Source: CAYPGT01 sp964512985 (GTDB lineage: Bacteria; Cyanobacteriota; Vampirovibrionia; LMEP-6097). Taken from it: 64,000 nucleotides of DNA. This document shows positions 32,676-41,229 of the stretch, one piece after another. The stretch is taken from positions 8,186 through 72,185 of the forward strand of contig CAZELI010000008.1 in the NCBI GenBank assembly GCA_964512985.1, in the 5' to 3' direction. Every line of letters begins with the position of its first letter. Position 1 is the stretch's first letter. The position numbers and the translations under genes were made by a program. The notes beneath the pieces are model-generated. The model was not told the origin of the DNA, ran no database searches, and saw nothing but the letters and a program-made list of their open reading frames with translations.

Positions 32676-34670
32676 TTAGCTTGCTAGTTCAGCTGTCTGT
32701 GTTTCCTGTATATCATCACTGACTTCATCACTACTAATGTTAGTGCTAGCATCATTACTAATATCAGTACCAGCATTCGTGTCATTATTAATCTCACTGT
32801 TAGTAGTGGTATTTGTACTACTGTTCGGGTCAGGGGCTGTGGTTTCTTTAGGTACCGCTCCAACCTTGCCATATAGCATTAAGGATTTCTCTAGAAAATT
32901 AGTGGTAAATGATAAGAATTGTAAAAGAGAGAAATCCGTAGTTTTGGCTAGTAACTCATCTAAACTAAATGATGAATCTATTTTTTCAGGATTAATCTTC
33001 TTAAATGCGTTTTGAATAACGGTTGCTTTAGCTTCTTGATTAGGTTTATCAATATTCATTAATACTTTATAGTTTCCTTTAACATTAGAGTGGACTGCTT
33101 CAGTTAGCTCACTATCCATTGCTATTTGAGGTTCTGGTACTGAGAGACTGCCGAAGAAACTGACTGTTGGCAGAATAGACAGCTCCCTAACTGATTTGAG
33201 GAAATGCTTTAATCCAATTTCCTCTTCTGTGTTTAGGTTTTTTTTGAAAATTTCTAGAACCTTGTCAACGTATACTATTGAAGGTTTACTGTTACTAATG
33301 GTGCTGATTAGTTTGTTTAGCTCTGTTGAACAATGAATCATTTGCGTTAAATCAATATAAACAAAACTTCTATTAGTGTTGGCAGCCAGACCTCTTAGGA
33401 TATATATTTTTTCATCATTACCAGTGCCTGTCATTAAGCTGATTGCGTGTTTAGATTTACGCTCAGCTTTATTGGTCTCGTTAATCTCTTGATTCAAAAT
33501 TATTTCAAGCTTGTGATAAATTGGTAATAGCTCAGCTGTGACAACTTTAGTTTTTTTGGATTTTTCTAGGATAATAGTACCTTGGTCAAAGGTTATTTCT
33601 TCTGTTCTAAGTCTTGATTTGAATAAACTTAGTTCATCATTACTCACCTTAAATCTTTCAGCCAATGCTCCTCTGAAGCGGTCTTTGAGAGGTTCTTCTG
33701 AATATAGTATGTCCGAGAGTTGATCTTCATGAAAAATTTCTTCTGGATTTATTACTAGACTAATAATTAAGTTGGCAAACAAGTCTTGAGTAGAATCGTT
33801 GTAGCAAGACTGAATTAATAGGCTCCAGATATCTGGATTGTTTTTGGCAATAAAATGTTTGAAACTATAAAACAATTCTTCTAGAACAGTTTGATGATCT
33901 TTATTGAGTACTTGCGCACTTGACTCTAGATGCGATTTTAACGCCTGTATATAAATATATTCAGTTACGCTATCCTCTTGATCCTTTATTGCTCTTATTA
34001 ATTCCTTTCTTACTAGTCCACTAAAATTCCTATCAGTAATAATTTTAGTGAAGATTTCTCTGAGTTCATTGCTGACGACTTTTATACTACCAAGAGCTTT
34101 GACAATGGCAATCTTAAAATCTTCTATATTAACTCCTTTACTTTCTCTTTGTTTTAGCATCTGTAGTTCATTGGTTAGAGCTTTAATACCATTGTTTGTA
34201 TCCAAGTCTAGGATTCCTTTACATAAATCTGCATAAAATAAATCGATACATTTAAGCACACTTAGATAAGGTCTAACACCTACTAGTAGTCCATTTAGCA
34301 TATTAAAACTAGCTGGATCTTTGAATCTAACTACGGCTTTAATTACTTCTTGTGTGGCAATTCCTAATTCTTCGGGCGGCTCTTCTAGGTATAATTTTAA
34401 TTTCTCAAAAGCTTTATTCTGAGTTTCCTTGTCTTGCACCAATATCCAATTAATCCATTCATCTGCTGAATTATGTGCAAATTTATAAAAAACATTATAG
34501 AGAGGTTGTAGTGATTTATTACTAGACTCTCGATCGGTTCCACCCCCACCTAATAGATTACTGCCATCTAACATTCCTTGCAGTTTAGGTGCAAACTGAA
34601 ACATGGCCCATGAGCCTAAGCTCACTGCCGAGATACCAGAAATCATCATTAAGATCCCTAAATTTTCCAT
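32676..34670 (-). CDS. Membrane-anchored protein with a degenerate AAA-like domain
   Basis: A 664-residue protein of unknown function. One N-terminal transmembrane segment (about 5-27, LGILMMISGISAVSLGSWAMF) is followed by a long helical region (about 60-340). A region at about 395-510 follows the order of an AAA ATPase: LMTGTGNDEKIYILRGLA where a P-loop would be (without the GKT/S) and SIVYVDKV where Walker B would be (Lys replacing the Glu). The C-terminal 60 residues are low-complexity Thr/Asn/Asp/Ser. It probably cannot hydrolyse ATP and may act as a scaffold. It stands between ubiE and the alpha/beta hydrolase, both leftward, but gaps make an operon uncertain. Confidence 0.65.
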   Translation of the reverse strand: MENLGILMMISGISAVSLGSWAMFQFAPKLQGMLDGSNLLGGGGTDRESSNKSLQPLYNVFYKFAHNSADEWINWILVQDKETQNKAFEKLKLYLEEPPEELGIATQEVIKAVVRFKDPASFNMLNGLLVGVRPYLSVLKCIDLFYADLCKGILDLDTNNGIKALTNELQMLKQRESKGVNIEDFKIAIVKALGSIKVVSNELREIFTKIITDRNFSGLVRKELIRAIKDQEDSVTEYIYIQALKSHLESSAQVLNKDHQTVLEELFYSFKHFIAKNNPDIWSLLIQSCYNDSTQDLFANLIISLVINPEEIFHEDQLSDILYSEEPLKDRFRGALAERFKVSNDELSLFKSRLRTEEITFDQGTIILEKSKKTKVVTAELLPIYHKLEIILNQEINETNKAERKSKHAISLMTGTGNDEKIYILRGLAANTNRSFVYIDLTQMIHCSTELNKLISTISNSKPSIVYVDKVLEIFKKNLNTEEEIGLKHFLKSVRELSILPTVSFFGSLSVPEPQIAMDSELTEAVHSNVKGNYKVLMNIDKPNQEAKATVIQNAFKKINPEKIDSSFSLDELLAKTTDFSLLQFLSFTTNFLEKSLMLYGKVGAVPKETTAPDPNSSTNTTTNSEINNDTNAGTDISNDASTNISSDEVSDDIQETQTAELAS

Positions 34671-34737
34671 TAAAAAGGTACTTTTATTAAAAGCTACCCT
34701 AGTAACATTCCATATAAATGAAGGTAAATAACTAATA

Positions 34738-35871
34738 TTAACGAGTTTTTATAATGGACAAAATCTGCTCTAAAGGTAGATTAGAGTTGTCATAATCACT
34801 AAAATGCCTTTCTCCTTCGAGTTTATGGAGTTTAATCTCGAAATGTTGCCTAATTCTTTCTGGTAGCTTGGATATTACAGATTCTAGTCTTTTTACTAAG
34901 GCTTCTGCTTGGCTTATATGTACGATTGGGTCATCTGTACCATGAAAGAGATGAATACGAAGTTTACGATTTTCTGGTACTGAATGCTTCTCTAAATATT
35001 TGGCGATATTGTTTATCGCAATCACTAAATTAAGACCAGTGTCCCAAGCATTTGCTTGGGTCTTTTTATTATAAAGTACCTGATTACTATATAGATTTAG
35101 AAGCGGAGAGAGAGGTTTCAACCAAGGGCCTGGATAAGTTGTGATAACGTCATTAAATTTATCCCATGGCGATATCATGATCATGTCACCAAATAAATCC
35201 TCTGGTCTACTTTCTGAAAGCTGAGCTACTACTCGCGCTGATACTGCACTTCCTAGCGAGTGTCCAATAACGCCGAGCTTTTTGTGTTCATCAAGAGCTT
35301 TCTCTATAAGGGTTTTAGAATCTTTAGTGATAGTAGAATGACTGATATTCAGACCATAGCTTGAGCCTACTCCAGTATAATTGCCTAAGATTACGGGTAT
35401 TTGTGATTGGATTAATTTTTCGACTAATGGAATTTTAAACTTTGCGCTACTTCTGATTCCTGATAGTATGACGTAAGCTTGTTTCATAGAACTGTTACCA
35501 GGCTTGAGTTCATAAGCGACTAAATTTCTACCTGGTGCAGTTTCAATCGTGATGTCTTGTATTCTTGTTCCATATCGTTCCTTAATAGTTTTAAGATCGT
35601 CAATAATTAATGGCACCTTAGAATAAGGTGATCCTGCATAAAATGTTTTTTCAAGACCAATAATTTGTTCTAACCATGAGCTACCCTCTTCAGTACTTAC
35701 TGGCAGCTTACTTGCAGCATTTGCTACCTTATGTAATTCTCTTGCTTGTTCTCGCTCTATTTCCTTAGCATCTTTGCGCAAGCCTATTTTTTGCAATACG
35801 TAAGAAAACGCACTTGTCACTTTCGACACAGCTTTATAAACAAATTGGGCTGCAATGCGGGCTATCGACAT
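34738..35871 (-). CDS. Alpha/beta hydrolase
   Basis: A 377-residue serine hydrolase. The nucleophile elbow is GHSLGSA, the acid is in the HGTDDPIV loop and the catalytic His is in GERHFSDYD near the end. The N-terminal 75 residues form an amphipathic, basic helical extension (KAVSKVTSAFSYVLQKIG) that may bind membrane. I prefer ATG 35871 because a minus-strand TATAAT (35893-35888) lies 16 bases upstream. An ATG at 35925 is upstream of that box and would put hydrophobic residues in front. The substrate is unknown (an esterase or lipase is likely). Confidence 0.8.
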   Translation of the reverse strand: MSIARIAAQFVYKAVSKVTSAFSYVLQKIGLRKDAKEIEREQARELHKVANAASKLPVSTEEGSSWLEQIIGLEKTFYAGSPYSKVPLIIDDLKTIKERYGTRIQDITIETAPGRNLVAYELKPGNSSMKQAYVILSGIRSSAKFKIPLVEKLIQSQIPVILGNYTGVGSSYGLNISHSTITKDSKTLIEKALDEHKKLGVIGHSLGSAVSARVVAQLSESRPEDLFGDMIMISPWDKFNDVITTYPGPWLKPLSPLLNLYSNQVLYNKKTQANAWDTGLNLVIAINNIAKYLEKHSVPENRKLRIHLFHGTDDPIVHISQAEALVKRLESVISKLPERIRQHFEIKLHKLEGERHFSDYDNSNLPLEQILSIIKTR

Positions 35872-35925
35872 ATTAATCTGTATGTATATTATAGCAAAAT
35901 AATAGAAAAATGAGAAAAATTTCAT

Positions 35926-35952
35926 TAAAGCTTTGCTTAATTAAGCCGATAA
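35926..35952 (+). promoter_or_regulatory. Sigma-28 (FliA) promoter of the flagellin gene
   Basis: TAAAGCTT (35926-35933), 11 bases, then GCCGATAA (35945-35952). The FliA consensus is TAAAGTTT-N11-GCCGATAA, so 15 of 16 positions and the spacing match. It gives a leader of about 85-90 bases before ATG 36047. Confidence 0.88.
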
Positions 35953-36046
35953 TAGTATTTAGTTAATGAAAATTAATCAGATTTAATCTTCGGACGTTAT
36001 TTTATCCACCAGATTGTGTATATATACTATATCGGGGGATAAAGGG

Positions 36047-36913
36047 ATGTTACAGGGGATAGGATTTAGCGTTAGCGCTGGGTTTGGTAGAGTTTACACA
36101 CAACAGAATAAAAATATTGGGCAAGCGATTGATCGCTTAGCTACTGGTCTTAAGGTTAATAAAGCAGCAGATGATTCTGCCGGTCTTAGCATTGCTGAGA
36201 CACTCAGTTCTTCTATAAGAGGATATGAAGTAGCAGAGAAAAATATTGGGGATGGTATAAGCCTTATACGAACTGCAGAATCTGGACTAAGTTCTATTAG
36301 TAGTAATCTACAAGATATAAGAGCTTTAGTTGTACAAGCTGGAGACAGTACTCTAAGTGGCGTTGAAAAACAGGCTCTGCAAGATGAGATCAATCAGAAG
36401 CTAAGTAATATTGATGATATTTCTACTGACACAAGTTTCAACGGGAAGTCTCTCCTTAACGGCTCTTCTGGGACTCTCAATATACAAACCGGCAGCGATG
36501 CCGGTGATACTTCAGGAATAGATCTAAGCAATAATTTCAGTACATCTGCTAGTACTAGTAGTGGCAATATCAACGAAGGTAACACTGGTGGTAGTGCTGG
36601 TGAGGTATTAAACGATATCGATGTGGTCAATGGCGACCTAGATGATATACTCGCTGGCGTTGATAACGCGCTTGAGAATGTCTCTGCAGCACAGTCTGAG
36701 ATGGGTGCTAAGGAGAATGCGTTTACTGCAGAGCTTGAAAATTTAAGTGTCCAGAAAGAACAAGCAATCACAGCTAGATCTAGAATAATGGACACAGATT
36801 ATGCTGCTGAAGCAAGTGCTATTGTTAAGAGTTACATCTTAAGAAGCACTGCTGCTACTCTGAGCCAGCAGTCTAATATGAATGCCAGACTGGCACTCAA
36901 TCTCTTACCCTAG
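36047..36913 (+). CDS. fliC: Flagellin
   Basis: The flagellar filament subunit, 288 residues. The N-terminal D0/D1 domain (1 to about 140) has the family string AIDRLATGLKVNKAADDSAGLSIAE. The C-terminal D1/D0 domain (about 195-288) ends in ARSRIMDTDYAAEASA...QQSNMNARLALNLLP. The central variable domain is very short and Ser/Gly/Asn-rich, so the filament surface is minimal. ATG 36047 follows GGGGGATAAAGGG; an upstream ATG at 36014 would add 11 residues not found in flagellins. A sigma-28 promoter lies upstream and a terminator downstream, so it is monocistronic. No other flagellar gene is in the window. Confidence 0.93.
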   Translation: MLQGIGFSVSAGFGRVYTQQNKNIGQAIDRLATGLKVNKAADDSAGLSIAETLSSSIRGYEVAEKNIGDGISLIRTAESGLSSISSNLQDIRALVVQAGDSTLSGVEKQALQDEINQKLSNIDDISTDTSFNGKSLLNGSSGTLNIQTGSDAGDTSGIDLSNNFSTSASTSSGNINEGNTGGSAGEVLNDIDVVNGDLDDILAGVDNALENVSAAQSEMGAKENAFTAELENLSVQKEQAITARSRIMDTDYAAEASAIVKSYILRSTAATLSQQSNMNARLALNLLP

Positions 36914-36949
36914 CTAATAGTTAGAACAAAATTCTCGCCGTTGACATCC

Positions 36950-36990
36950 GCGACCTGCTTTCTACTCCGAGGGCAGGTCGCATCCCTTTT
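36950..36990 (+). terminator. Rho-independent-type terminator after flagellin
   Basis: A 9-base perfect stem, GCGACCTGC (36950-36958) with GCAGGTCGC (36973-36981), is followed by ATCCCTTTT. Confidence 0.75.
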
Positions 36991-37003
36991 AGGGGAAAAT
37001 TGC

Positions 37004-37009
37004 TATAAT
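37004..37009 (+). promoter_or_regulatory. -10 box of a leaderless toxin-antitoxin transcript
   Basis: TATAAT ends 7 bases before ATG 37017 with no ribosome-binding site. The -35 region is poor and overlaps the tail of the flagellin terminator. Confidence 0.5.
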
Positions 37010-37016
37010 ATAAAGT

Positions 37017-37268
37017 ATGCAGCAAACAAATTGGACTCAATATATAGACTCAAATCCTGATGTCTTAGTTGGTAAACCAATTATAAAAGGTACTAGACTT
37101 TCAGTAGATTTTGTTCTAGGGCTTTTCTCTCAGGGTTGGTCTATAGAGCAGGTTTTGAATAATTATCCTAATTTAAATAAACAAAGCATTCAAGCTGTGT
37201 TTTCTTATGCAAGTGATGCATTGAGTGCAGAGAATTTTTTCTATTTTAAGACAGGAAGCGATAAGTGA
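37017..37268 (+). CDS. DUF433 antitoxin
   Basis: An 83-residue DUF433 protein (VapB45-like helix-turn-helix), with the family pattern NPDVLVGKPIIKGTRLSVDFVLGL followed by SIEQVLNNYPNL. Such proteins neutralise and regulate the adjacent PIN-like toxin. The last codon overlaps the start of the next gene (GTGA), which indicates translational coupling. The probable leaderless start fits the TATAAT seven bases upstream. Confidence 0.88.
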   Translation: MQQTNWTQYIDSNPDVLVGKPIIKGTRLSVDFVLGLFSQGWSIEQVLNNYPNLNKQSIQAVFSYASDALSAENFFYFKTGSDK

Positions 37269-37621
37269 GATTTTTTGCAAACGAAAACATACCCGTAGCA
37301 AGTGTTAAAAAGCTTAGACAGAGTGGTTTTGATGTAATCTCTGTATTAGAAGAATGTCCAGGTGAAACGGACTTGAAAATTTTAAAGAGAGCATTTTCTG
37401 ATAGATTGATAATCATTACTTTTGATAGAGATTATGGAGAGTTAATTTATAAGAATAAACAATTACTACCCGCAGGAGTAATTTATTTAAGATTCACCCC
37501 AAATTATCCAGAACATACAGCAGATATGTTGCAAAGATTTTTTGAGACAAATATTCCAATAATAGATAAATTTACAGTCCTAGAGACAGATAAAGTTAGA
37601 CAAAGAAATTTATTAACCTAA
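37265..37621 (+). CDS. DUF5615 PIN-like toxin
   Basis: A 118-residue PIN-like nuclease of the DUF5615 (VapC45/Mut7-C) type. The acidic residues are FFANENIP (Asp usually replaced by Asn-Glu here), ETDLKIL and ITFDRDYGEL, consistent with a metal-dependent RNase site. The canonical first motif in this family is F-L-x-D-E-N; here the Asp is Ala (FFANEN), so one acidic ligand is missing and activity is uncertain. It starts with GTG overlapping the DUF433 stop. Confidence 0.83.
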   Translation: MRFFANENIPVASVKKLRQSGFDVISVLEECPGETDLKILKRAFSDRLIIITFDRDYGELIYKNKQLLPAGVIYLRFTPNYPEHTADMLQRFFETNIPIIDKFTVLETDKVRQRNLLT

Positions 37622-37656
37622 ACTTAACCTCTCTATGTTCTATTGACTAGTAGTTA

Positions 37657-38991
37657 ATGACATTTAGTGGAACACAAGTTGCTGGCAAGATCGGCTCGAG
37701 TAGTAGCTCAGCTAGTAATGTTACTGGTGGTGTTAAAACAGCCATCACCAGGGTTGCAGCGTCTAGCAATGTTGATGCTAAATCCGATGCTAAGTCAAAA
37801 GATGCAAAATCTTCAGATGGGGATAATGCCGTAGCTAATGAAATTACAGAAGTTGGGAAGGGTGAACAAAAGAATTCAATACTTAACAGCGATCAATCAA
37901 GGTTAACTACTGCTCTGAAAAGCTTAGCCAATCCAGGATTGTTTGGATTAGGAGCAACTCTACCTCCTGGAATGTTTGGAGCTGCTGGCTTATATAATCC
38001 TTACGCAAGTGCTTATGCTGGTGGTTTTGGTGTAGCTGGTAGAAGTAATTCCAAAGATGCTTGGGATAAATCAGTTGCTAGTAGTTCAGGCTCTTCAGAT
38101 GCCACAACTAATACACGTGGTTATGGTGGTTACGTTGGCTATCAACCATTAGGACCTGTTGATTTATCTAAGGTTGATACTGATGGTACTAAACTTAAAG
38201 CTATGATGGCTGCTATTAGATTAGAAGAAGTTGGTGTTGCAACTTTTAATGGAGGTTTACCACAAGGTACTGAGATCAACGATCAACGCAAGGAAGATTT
38301 TGTAAAAAATTTCGTAGCAATGTATGGAAATGACGAGAAATTTATGAATCATATACAGCAAAACGGTTTTAAGGTAGTGCTGGCTGATCAAATAAATGGT
38401 GAAACTTATACTGGTGGTGGAGTTGCTGGATATTATGATCCTAATAGCCGCTCTATTGTTTTTTCTAAAAATAGTTTAGATAAATATACTCTTGGACATG
38501 AGTTTGCTCATGCTAGAGATCATTTGGTAGATGGACAGATGGATGGTATTTATGCTGATGTACCTGGTTTTAGGGAAGCATTACAGACTACGATTGGACG
38601 TATTGAGAGGGGTGAAGGTTTAAATATGTCTCGTATTCAGTATGGTTATGATAATTATCGGCAAGGTGATGGTGGAATTGAAGTTCTTGCAACAACAGCT
38701 GAAAATTATTTCAACAATAATGCTGAATTTAGGACAAGATTTCCAGAGATGGCTGAAGCATATGACCAAGCTTTTAAACCTGTCTTTGAGAATCTTGATG
38801 GTAATATAAGACGAGAAAAATCTAATCAGGCAGATCAACGTACTACTAATGTTGATAAGTCTAAGCTTGAACATAAATCTGAAAAAGTAGATATTCAAAC
38901 GGCAGGTCTTACTAAGAAAGAAATAGAAATGAAACGAAAAAAAGAACTAGAAGAAGGATTAGAAAAAAAATTACAAGTAGAAATCAGTTGA
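37657..38991 (+). CDS. Zincin-like metallopeptidase with low-complexity N-terminus
   Basis: A 444-residue protein. Residues 1-170 are low-complexity: Ser/Ala/Lys, then Gly/Tyr-rich FGAAGLYNPYASAYAGGFG. The C-terminal half carries the zinc motif HEFAHARDH (His 281, Glu 282, His 285). Downstream IEVLATTAENYF offers Glu 342 or Glu 349 as third ligand, an arrangement like the anthrax lethal-factor (ATLF/M34-like) gluzincins. The last 60 residues are Lys/Glu-rich. No signal peptide is visible. An N-terminal TEVGKG motif recurs in the genes at 39005 and 50154. Family membership is inferred by pattern only. It could be a secreted effector or a housekeeping protease. Confidence 0.72.
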   Translation: MTFSGTQVAGKIGSSSSSASNVTGGVKTAITRVAASSNVDAKSDAKSKDAKSSDGDNAVANEITEVGKGEQKNSILNSDQSRLTTALKSLANPGLFGLGATLPPGMFGAAGLYNPYASAYAGGFGVAGRSNSKDAWDKSVASSSGSSDATTNTRGYGGYVGYQPLGPVDLSKVDTDGTKLKAMMAAIRLEEVGVATFNGGLPQGTEINDQRKEDFVKNFVAMYGNDEKFMNHIQQNGFKVVLADQINGETYTGGGVAGYYDPNSRSIVFSKNSLDKYTLGHEFAHARDHLVDGQMDGIYADVPGFREALQTTIGRIERGEGLNMSRIQYGYDNYRQGDGGIEVLATTAENYFNNNAEFRTRFPEMAEAYDQAFKPVFENLDGNIRREKSNQADQRTTNVDKSKLEHKSEKVDIQTAGLTKKEIEMKRKKELEEGLEKKLQVEIS

Positions 38992-39004
38992 TCTTTTAGA
39001 AATT

Positions 39005-39499
39005 TTAATTAGTGGCTTTTTCTTCTTTAGGAGGCTTGGCTGTTTCTGCTGTTTGCTCAGGAGGCTTTTGTGCAGTTTGAGGTGGTTTGTTTTGGAATGG
39101 TGGTTGGGGTGATACTGATGGGTTTGTACTGTTGTTTGAATTACCCTTTTTCTTATTCTTTCTGTCACCTTTTCTTAAACCCTGAAGACCTGAGAGCATA
39201 GAAGTTAATGGTCCTAAACTACTAGCCAGCATAGCTGCCATTTGGTTTTGTTGTGGAGGCGGAGTTGGTGTACCAGGTACTGAGAACTGAAGAGCTCTAG
39301 CTGTCTCTGCTGAAGTTGTGTTGCTTCGTACTTTAGTCCAATCAAGGGCTCCAAATGCTTTGCCAACTTCTGTTGTTGCATTGGCTACTGAATTAACTAC
39401 TCCAGCTCCAGGAACTAAGTTGCTTGCTGCTCCAACTAACCTTATAACACCAGTAGGTTTTGTGGAGCCACTGTTCGGTGACATGTTGGCACTTTGCAT
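39005..39499 (-). CDS. Hypothetical Pro/Gln-rich protein
   Basis: A 164-residue protein of unknown family. A hydrophobic but not membrane-like N-terminal half contains TTEVGKAFGALDW and a Met/Leu-rich segment (SSLGPLTSMLSGLQGL). A basic linker (KGDRKNKKKG) and a disordered C-terminal third rich in Pro, Gln and Lys follow. The EVGK segment resembles those in the neighbouring zincin-like protein and in the thioredoxin-domain protein at 50154. It is convergent with the zincin-like gene, with 13 bases between the stops. Confidence 0.6.
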   Translation of the reverse strand: MQSANMSPNSGSTKPTGVIRLVGAASNLVPGAGVVNSVANATTEVGKAFGALDWTKVRSNTTSAETARALQFSVPGTPTPPPQQNQMAAMLASSLGPLTSMLSGLQGLRKGDRKNKKKGNSNNSTNPSVSPQPPFQNKPPQTAQKPPEQTAETAKPPKEEKATN

Positions 39500-39570
39500 A
39501 ATAAATACTCCAGGCTTTTTAAGCCTCTATTGTTTTTAACAGTTTTGCGTTAAGATGAGATTAAGGACAC

Positions 39571-40623
39571 ATGAACACCAGACTAGAAGAACTGAAGAGA
39601 GACATAGATACTCGATACCTGTCACAGAATGGTATTCCAGAAGACTACGATGCTCCTAATAATCCTAATCTAAGTTTTCACCAATTATCTAAGCTTATAG
39701 ATAAGCTGGTTAGAGATTTTTCTTATTCTAAGGAGAACGCACTCCCTATATTCTTACTAGGAAAACACGAAGCTAAGTATGATGATAAAAATGATAAACC
39801 TATTGCGATCTTAATCGGTGAACAACATCAGGGAGATAACTTTAAAGGATTAAGTTATTCTCGCACTAGTAGAACTTTGATTGATTTCTTGATAACGCTA
39901 TATTCTAATCCAGAGCTAGCTTTGAGCGATGCATTGAAAGAAGGATCTTCTAAGATATTTTATGCTGATGAGTATAAGGATTATTCTAAGGATGATTTTG
40001 CATTGCAGGGGCATCATCCCTTAGAAGCTATTCTACATCTTCTGAAGAGTAGTAAGCCTTACCTGAATGTCTATGCTTCAGAGCCATTAAGTGCAATATT
40101 GCAATTTATTATTTATGCAGTTCTTTATAATTCGTTGATTACGGAGTCTGTGATTCCGGCTAAGGAAAATGACAGAATACTTAGGATACTTTTACGTGAC
40201 TGTGATGATAAGAAGCTTGAGTTCATTGATTTAATTGTAGAGCAGGTTATAAAAGAACTTAATTTAGAACCGCTGATAAACCAAAGAGTGATCAGTCGTA
40301 GTCCTATATCATCGCTCTATAAGCTTATGAATATTGAGCTAGATAAATCATTACAAGATGTCGCTATGCGTATAAGGATTCCTCGTCTCTATGCTACGCT
40401 TGAAGCGAAACGTTATCCAGAACTGGAGTTCATCACTACTAAGATTAGAATTAAAACTCAAGAGTGGAGTGAATTACGTGATCAGTTTATAGCTGATGAA
40501 TTTCTTAAGTTTAAATCAGGAGTGCATCCTATTGTGATAGGGCATAAGCATTTACGGACTTTAGCTAAGTTGCTGGCAGAGCGGAACTGTACGGTGTTTG
40601 CTATGAGTACTTTTAGAGAGTAG
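39571..40623 (+). CDS. Hypothetical protein, possible EreA/ChaN/TraB-fold member
   Basis: A 350-residue soluble protein. Near residue 88 is AILIGEQHQGDN, followed by SRT-SRTLIDFL. Near the C-terminus is PIVIGHKHLRTLAKLLAE. A GE-x-H motif early and a G-H-(K/A)-H-L motif late are the general pattern of EreA-, ChaN- and TraB/PrgY-like proteins, but similarity is slight and I hold this loosely. No signal peptide. AAGGA (39562-39566) is a good ribosome-binding site for ATG 39571. Confidence 0.6.
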   Translation: MNTRLEELKRDIDTRYLSQNGIPEDYDAPNNPNLSFHQLSKLIDKLVRDFSYSKENALPIFLLGKHEAKYDDKNDKPIAILIGEQHQGDNFKGLSYSRTSRTLIDFLITLYSNPELALSDALKEGSSKIFYADEYKDYSKDDFALQGHHPLEAILHLLKSSKPYLNVYASEPLSAILQFIIYAVLYNSLITESVIPAKENDRILRILLRDCDDKKLEFIDLIVEQVIKELNLEPLINQRVISRSPISSLYKLMNIELDKSLQDVAMRIRIPRLYATLEAKRYPELEFITTKIRIKTQEWSELRDQFIADEFLKFKSGVHPIVIGHKHLRTLAKLLAERNCTVFAMSTFRE

Positions 40624-40626
40624 AAT

Positions 40627-41214
40627 TTATCTCTTGCTAAAGCTTTCTACTAAGGCTTCTTGTTCATGCGCGCTTAATGTAAATTTCTCCATTCCAGCTA
40701 AGCGTCTCTGTCTAGTAACCTCGAAAAGTGTGATAGCTGCTGTCACTGATAGATTCAAGCTCTGGATCATGCCAGTCATAGGTATGGTTAATAAGTGATC
40801 GGCATTAGCGATAGCCATCTCTGAGAGACCGCGTTGCTCACTCCCAAAAGCTATCGCAAGCTTCTCTAGAGTAAAGTCAATATTATAGATAGACTGGGCT
40901 TGATCATTAATTACTGTAGCAAAGATTGGATAAGCTAAATCTTTAAGCTCTTGATAGCAGGCTTCTGTAGAAGGAAAGATCTTATAATCTATCCATTTAT
41001 TAGCCGAGCTAGAAGTGAGCTTGCCTATTTGCCGCGGATCAAATGCTTTCTCCTTCTCAAAAATAAAATAGACGGTTTGAACCCCAAAACAATCACAAGT
41101 CCTGATTACTGCTTGTGCATTATGAGGATCATGAATATCTTCTAGAACCACTATGGTCTTTTGTCTTTGGGCAATTACGCTCTCTATTTTTTGTTGTCGT
41201 TTCTCTGTCAGCAT
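40627..41214 (-). CDS. TrmH/SpoU-family RNA 2'-O-methyltransferase
   Basis: A 195-residue SPOUT (trefoil-knot) methyltransferase. Motif 1 is EDIHDPHNAQAVIRTCDCFG (Asn and Arg conserved; near 27-46). Motif 2 is AFGSEQRGLSEMAI (near 138-151). Motif 3 is IPMTGMIQSLNLSVTAAI (near 160-177). This short form lacking an N-terminal L30e domain resembles tRNA (Gm18) methyltransferase TrmH more than RlmB, but the substrate is not proven. It is followed at 41230 by the leftward corA gene, so the two may be co-transcribed. Confidence 0.9.
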   Translation of the reverse strand: MLTEKRQQKIESVIAQRQKTIVVLEDIHDPHNAQAVIRTCDCFGVQTVYFIFEKEKAFDPRQIGKLTSSSANKWIDYKIFPSTEACYQELKDLAYPIFATVINDQAQSIYNIDFTLEKLAIAFGSEQRGLSEMAIANADHLLTIPMTGMIQSLNLSVTAAITLFEVTRQRRLAGMEKFTLSAHEQEALVESFSKR

Positions 41215-41229
41215 AGTTCAACATTACCC

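Noticed and set aside
36094..36795. Two long open frames on the strand opposite flagellin
   Set aside because: They are Ser/Leu-rich mirror images of a Ser/Ala/Asp-rich coding region, have no start context and overlap a convincing flagellin with its own promoter and terminator.
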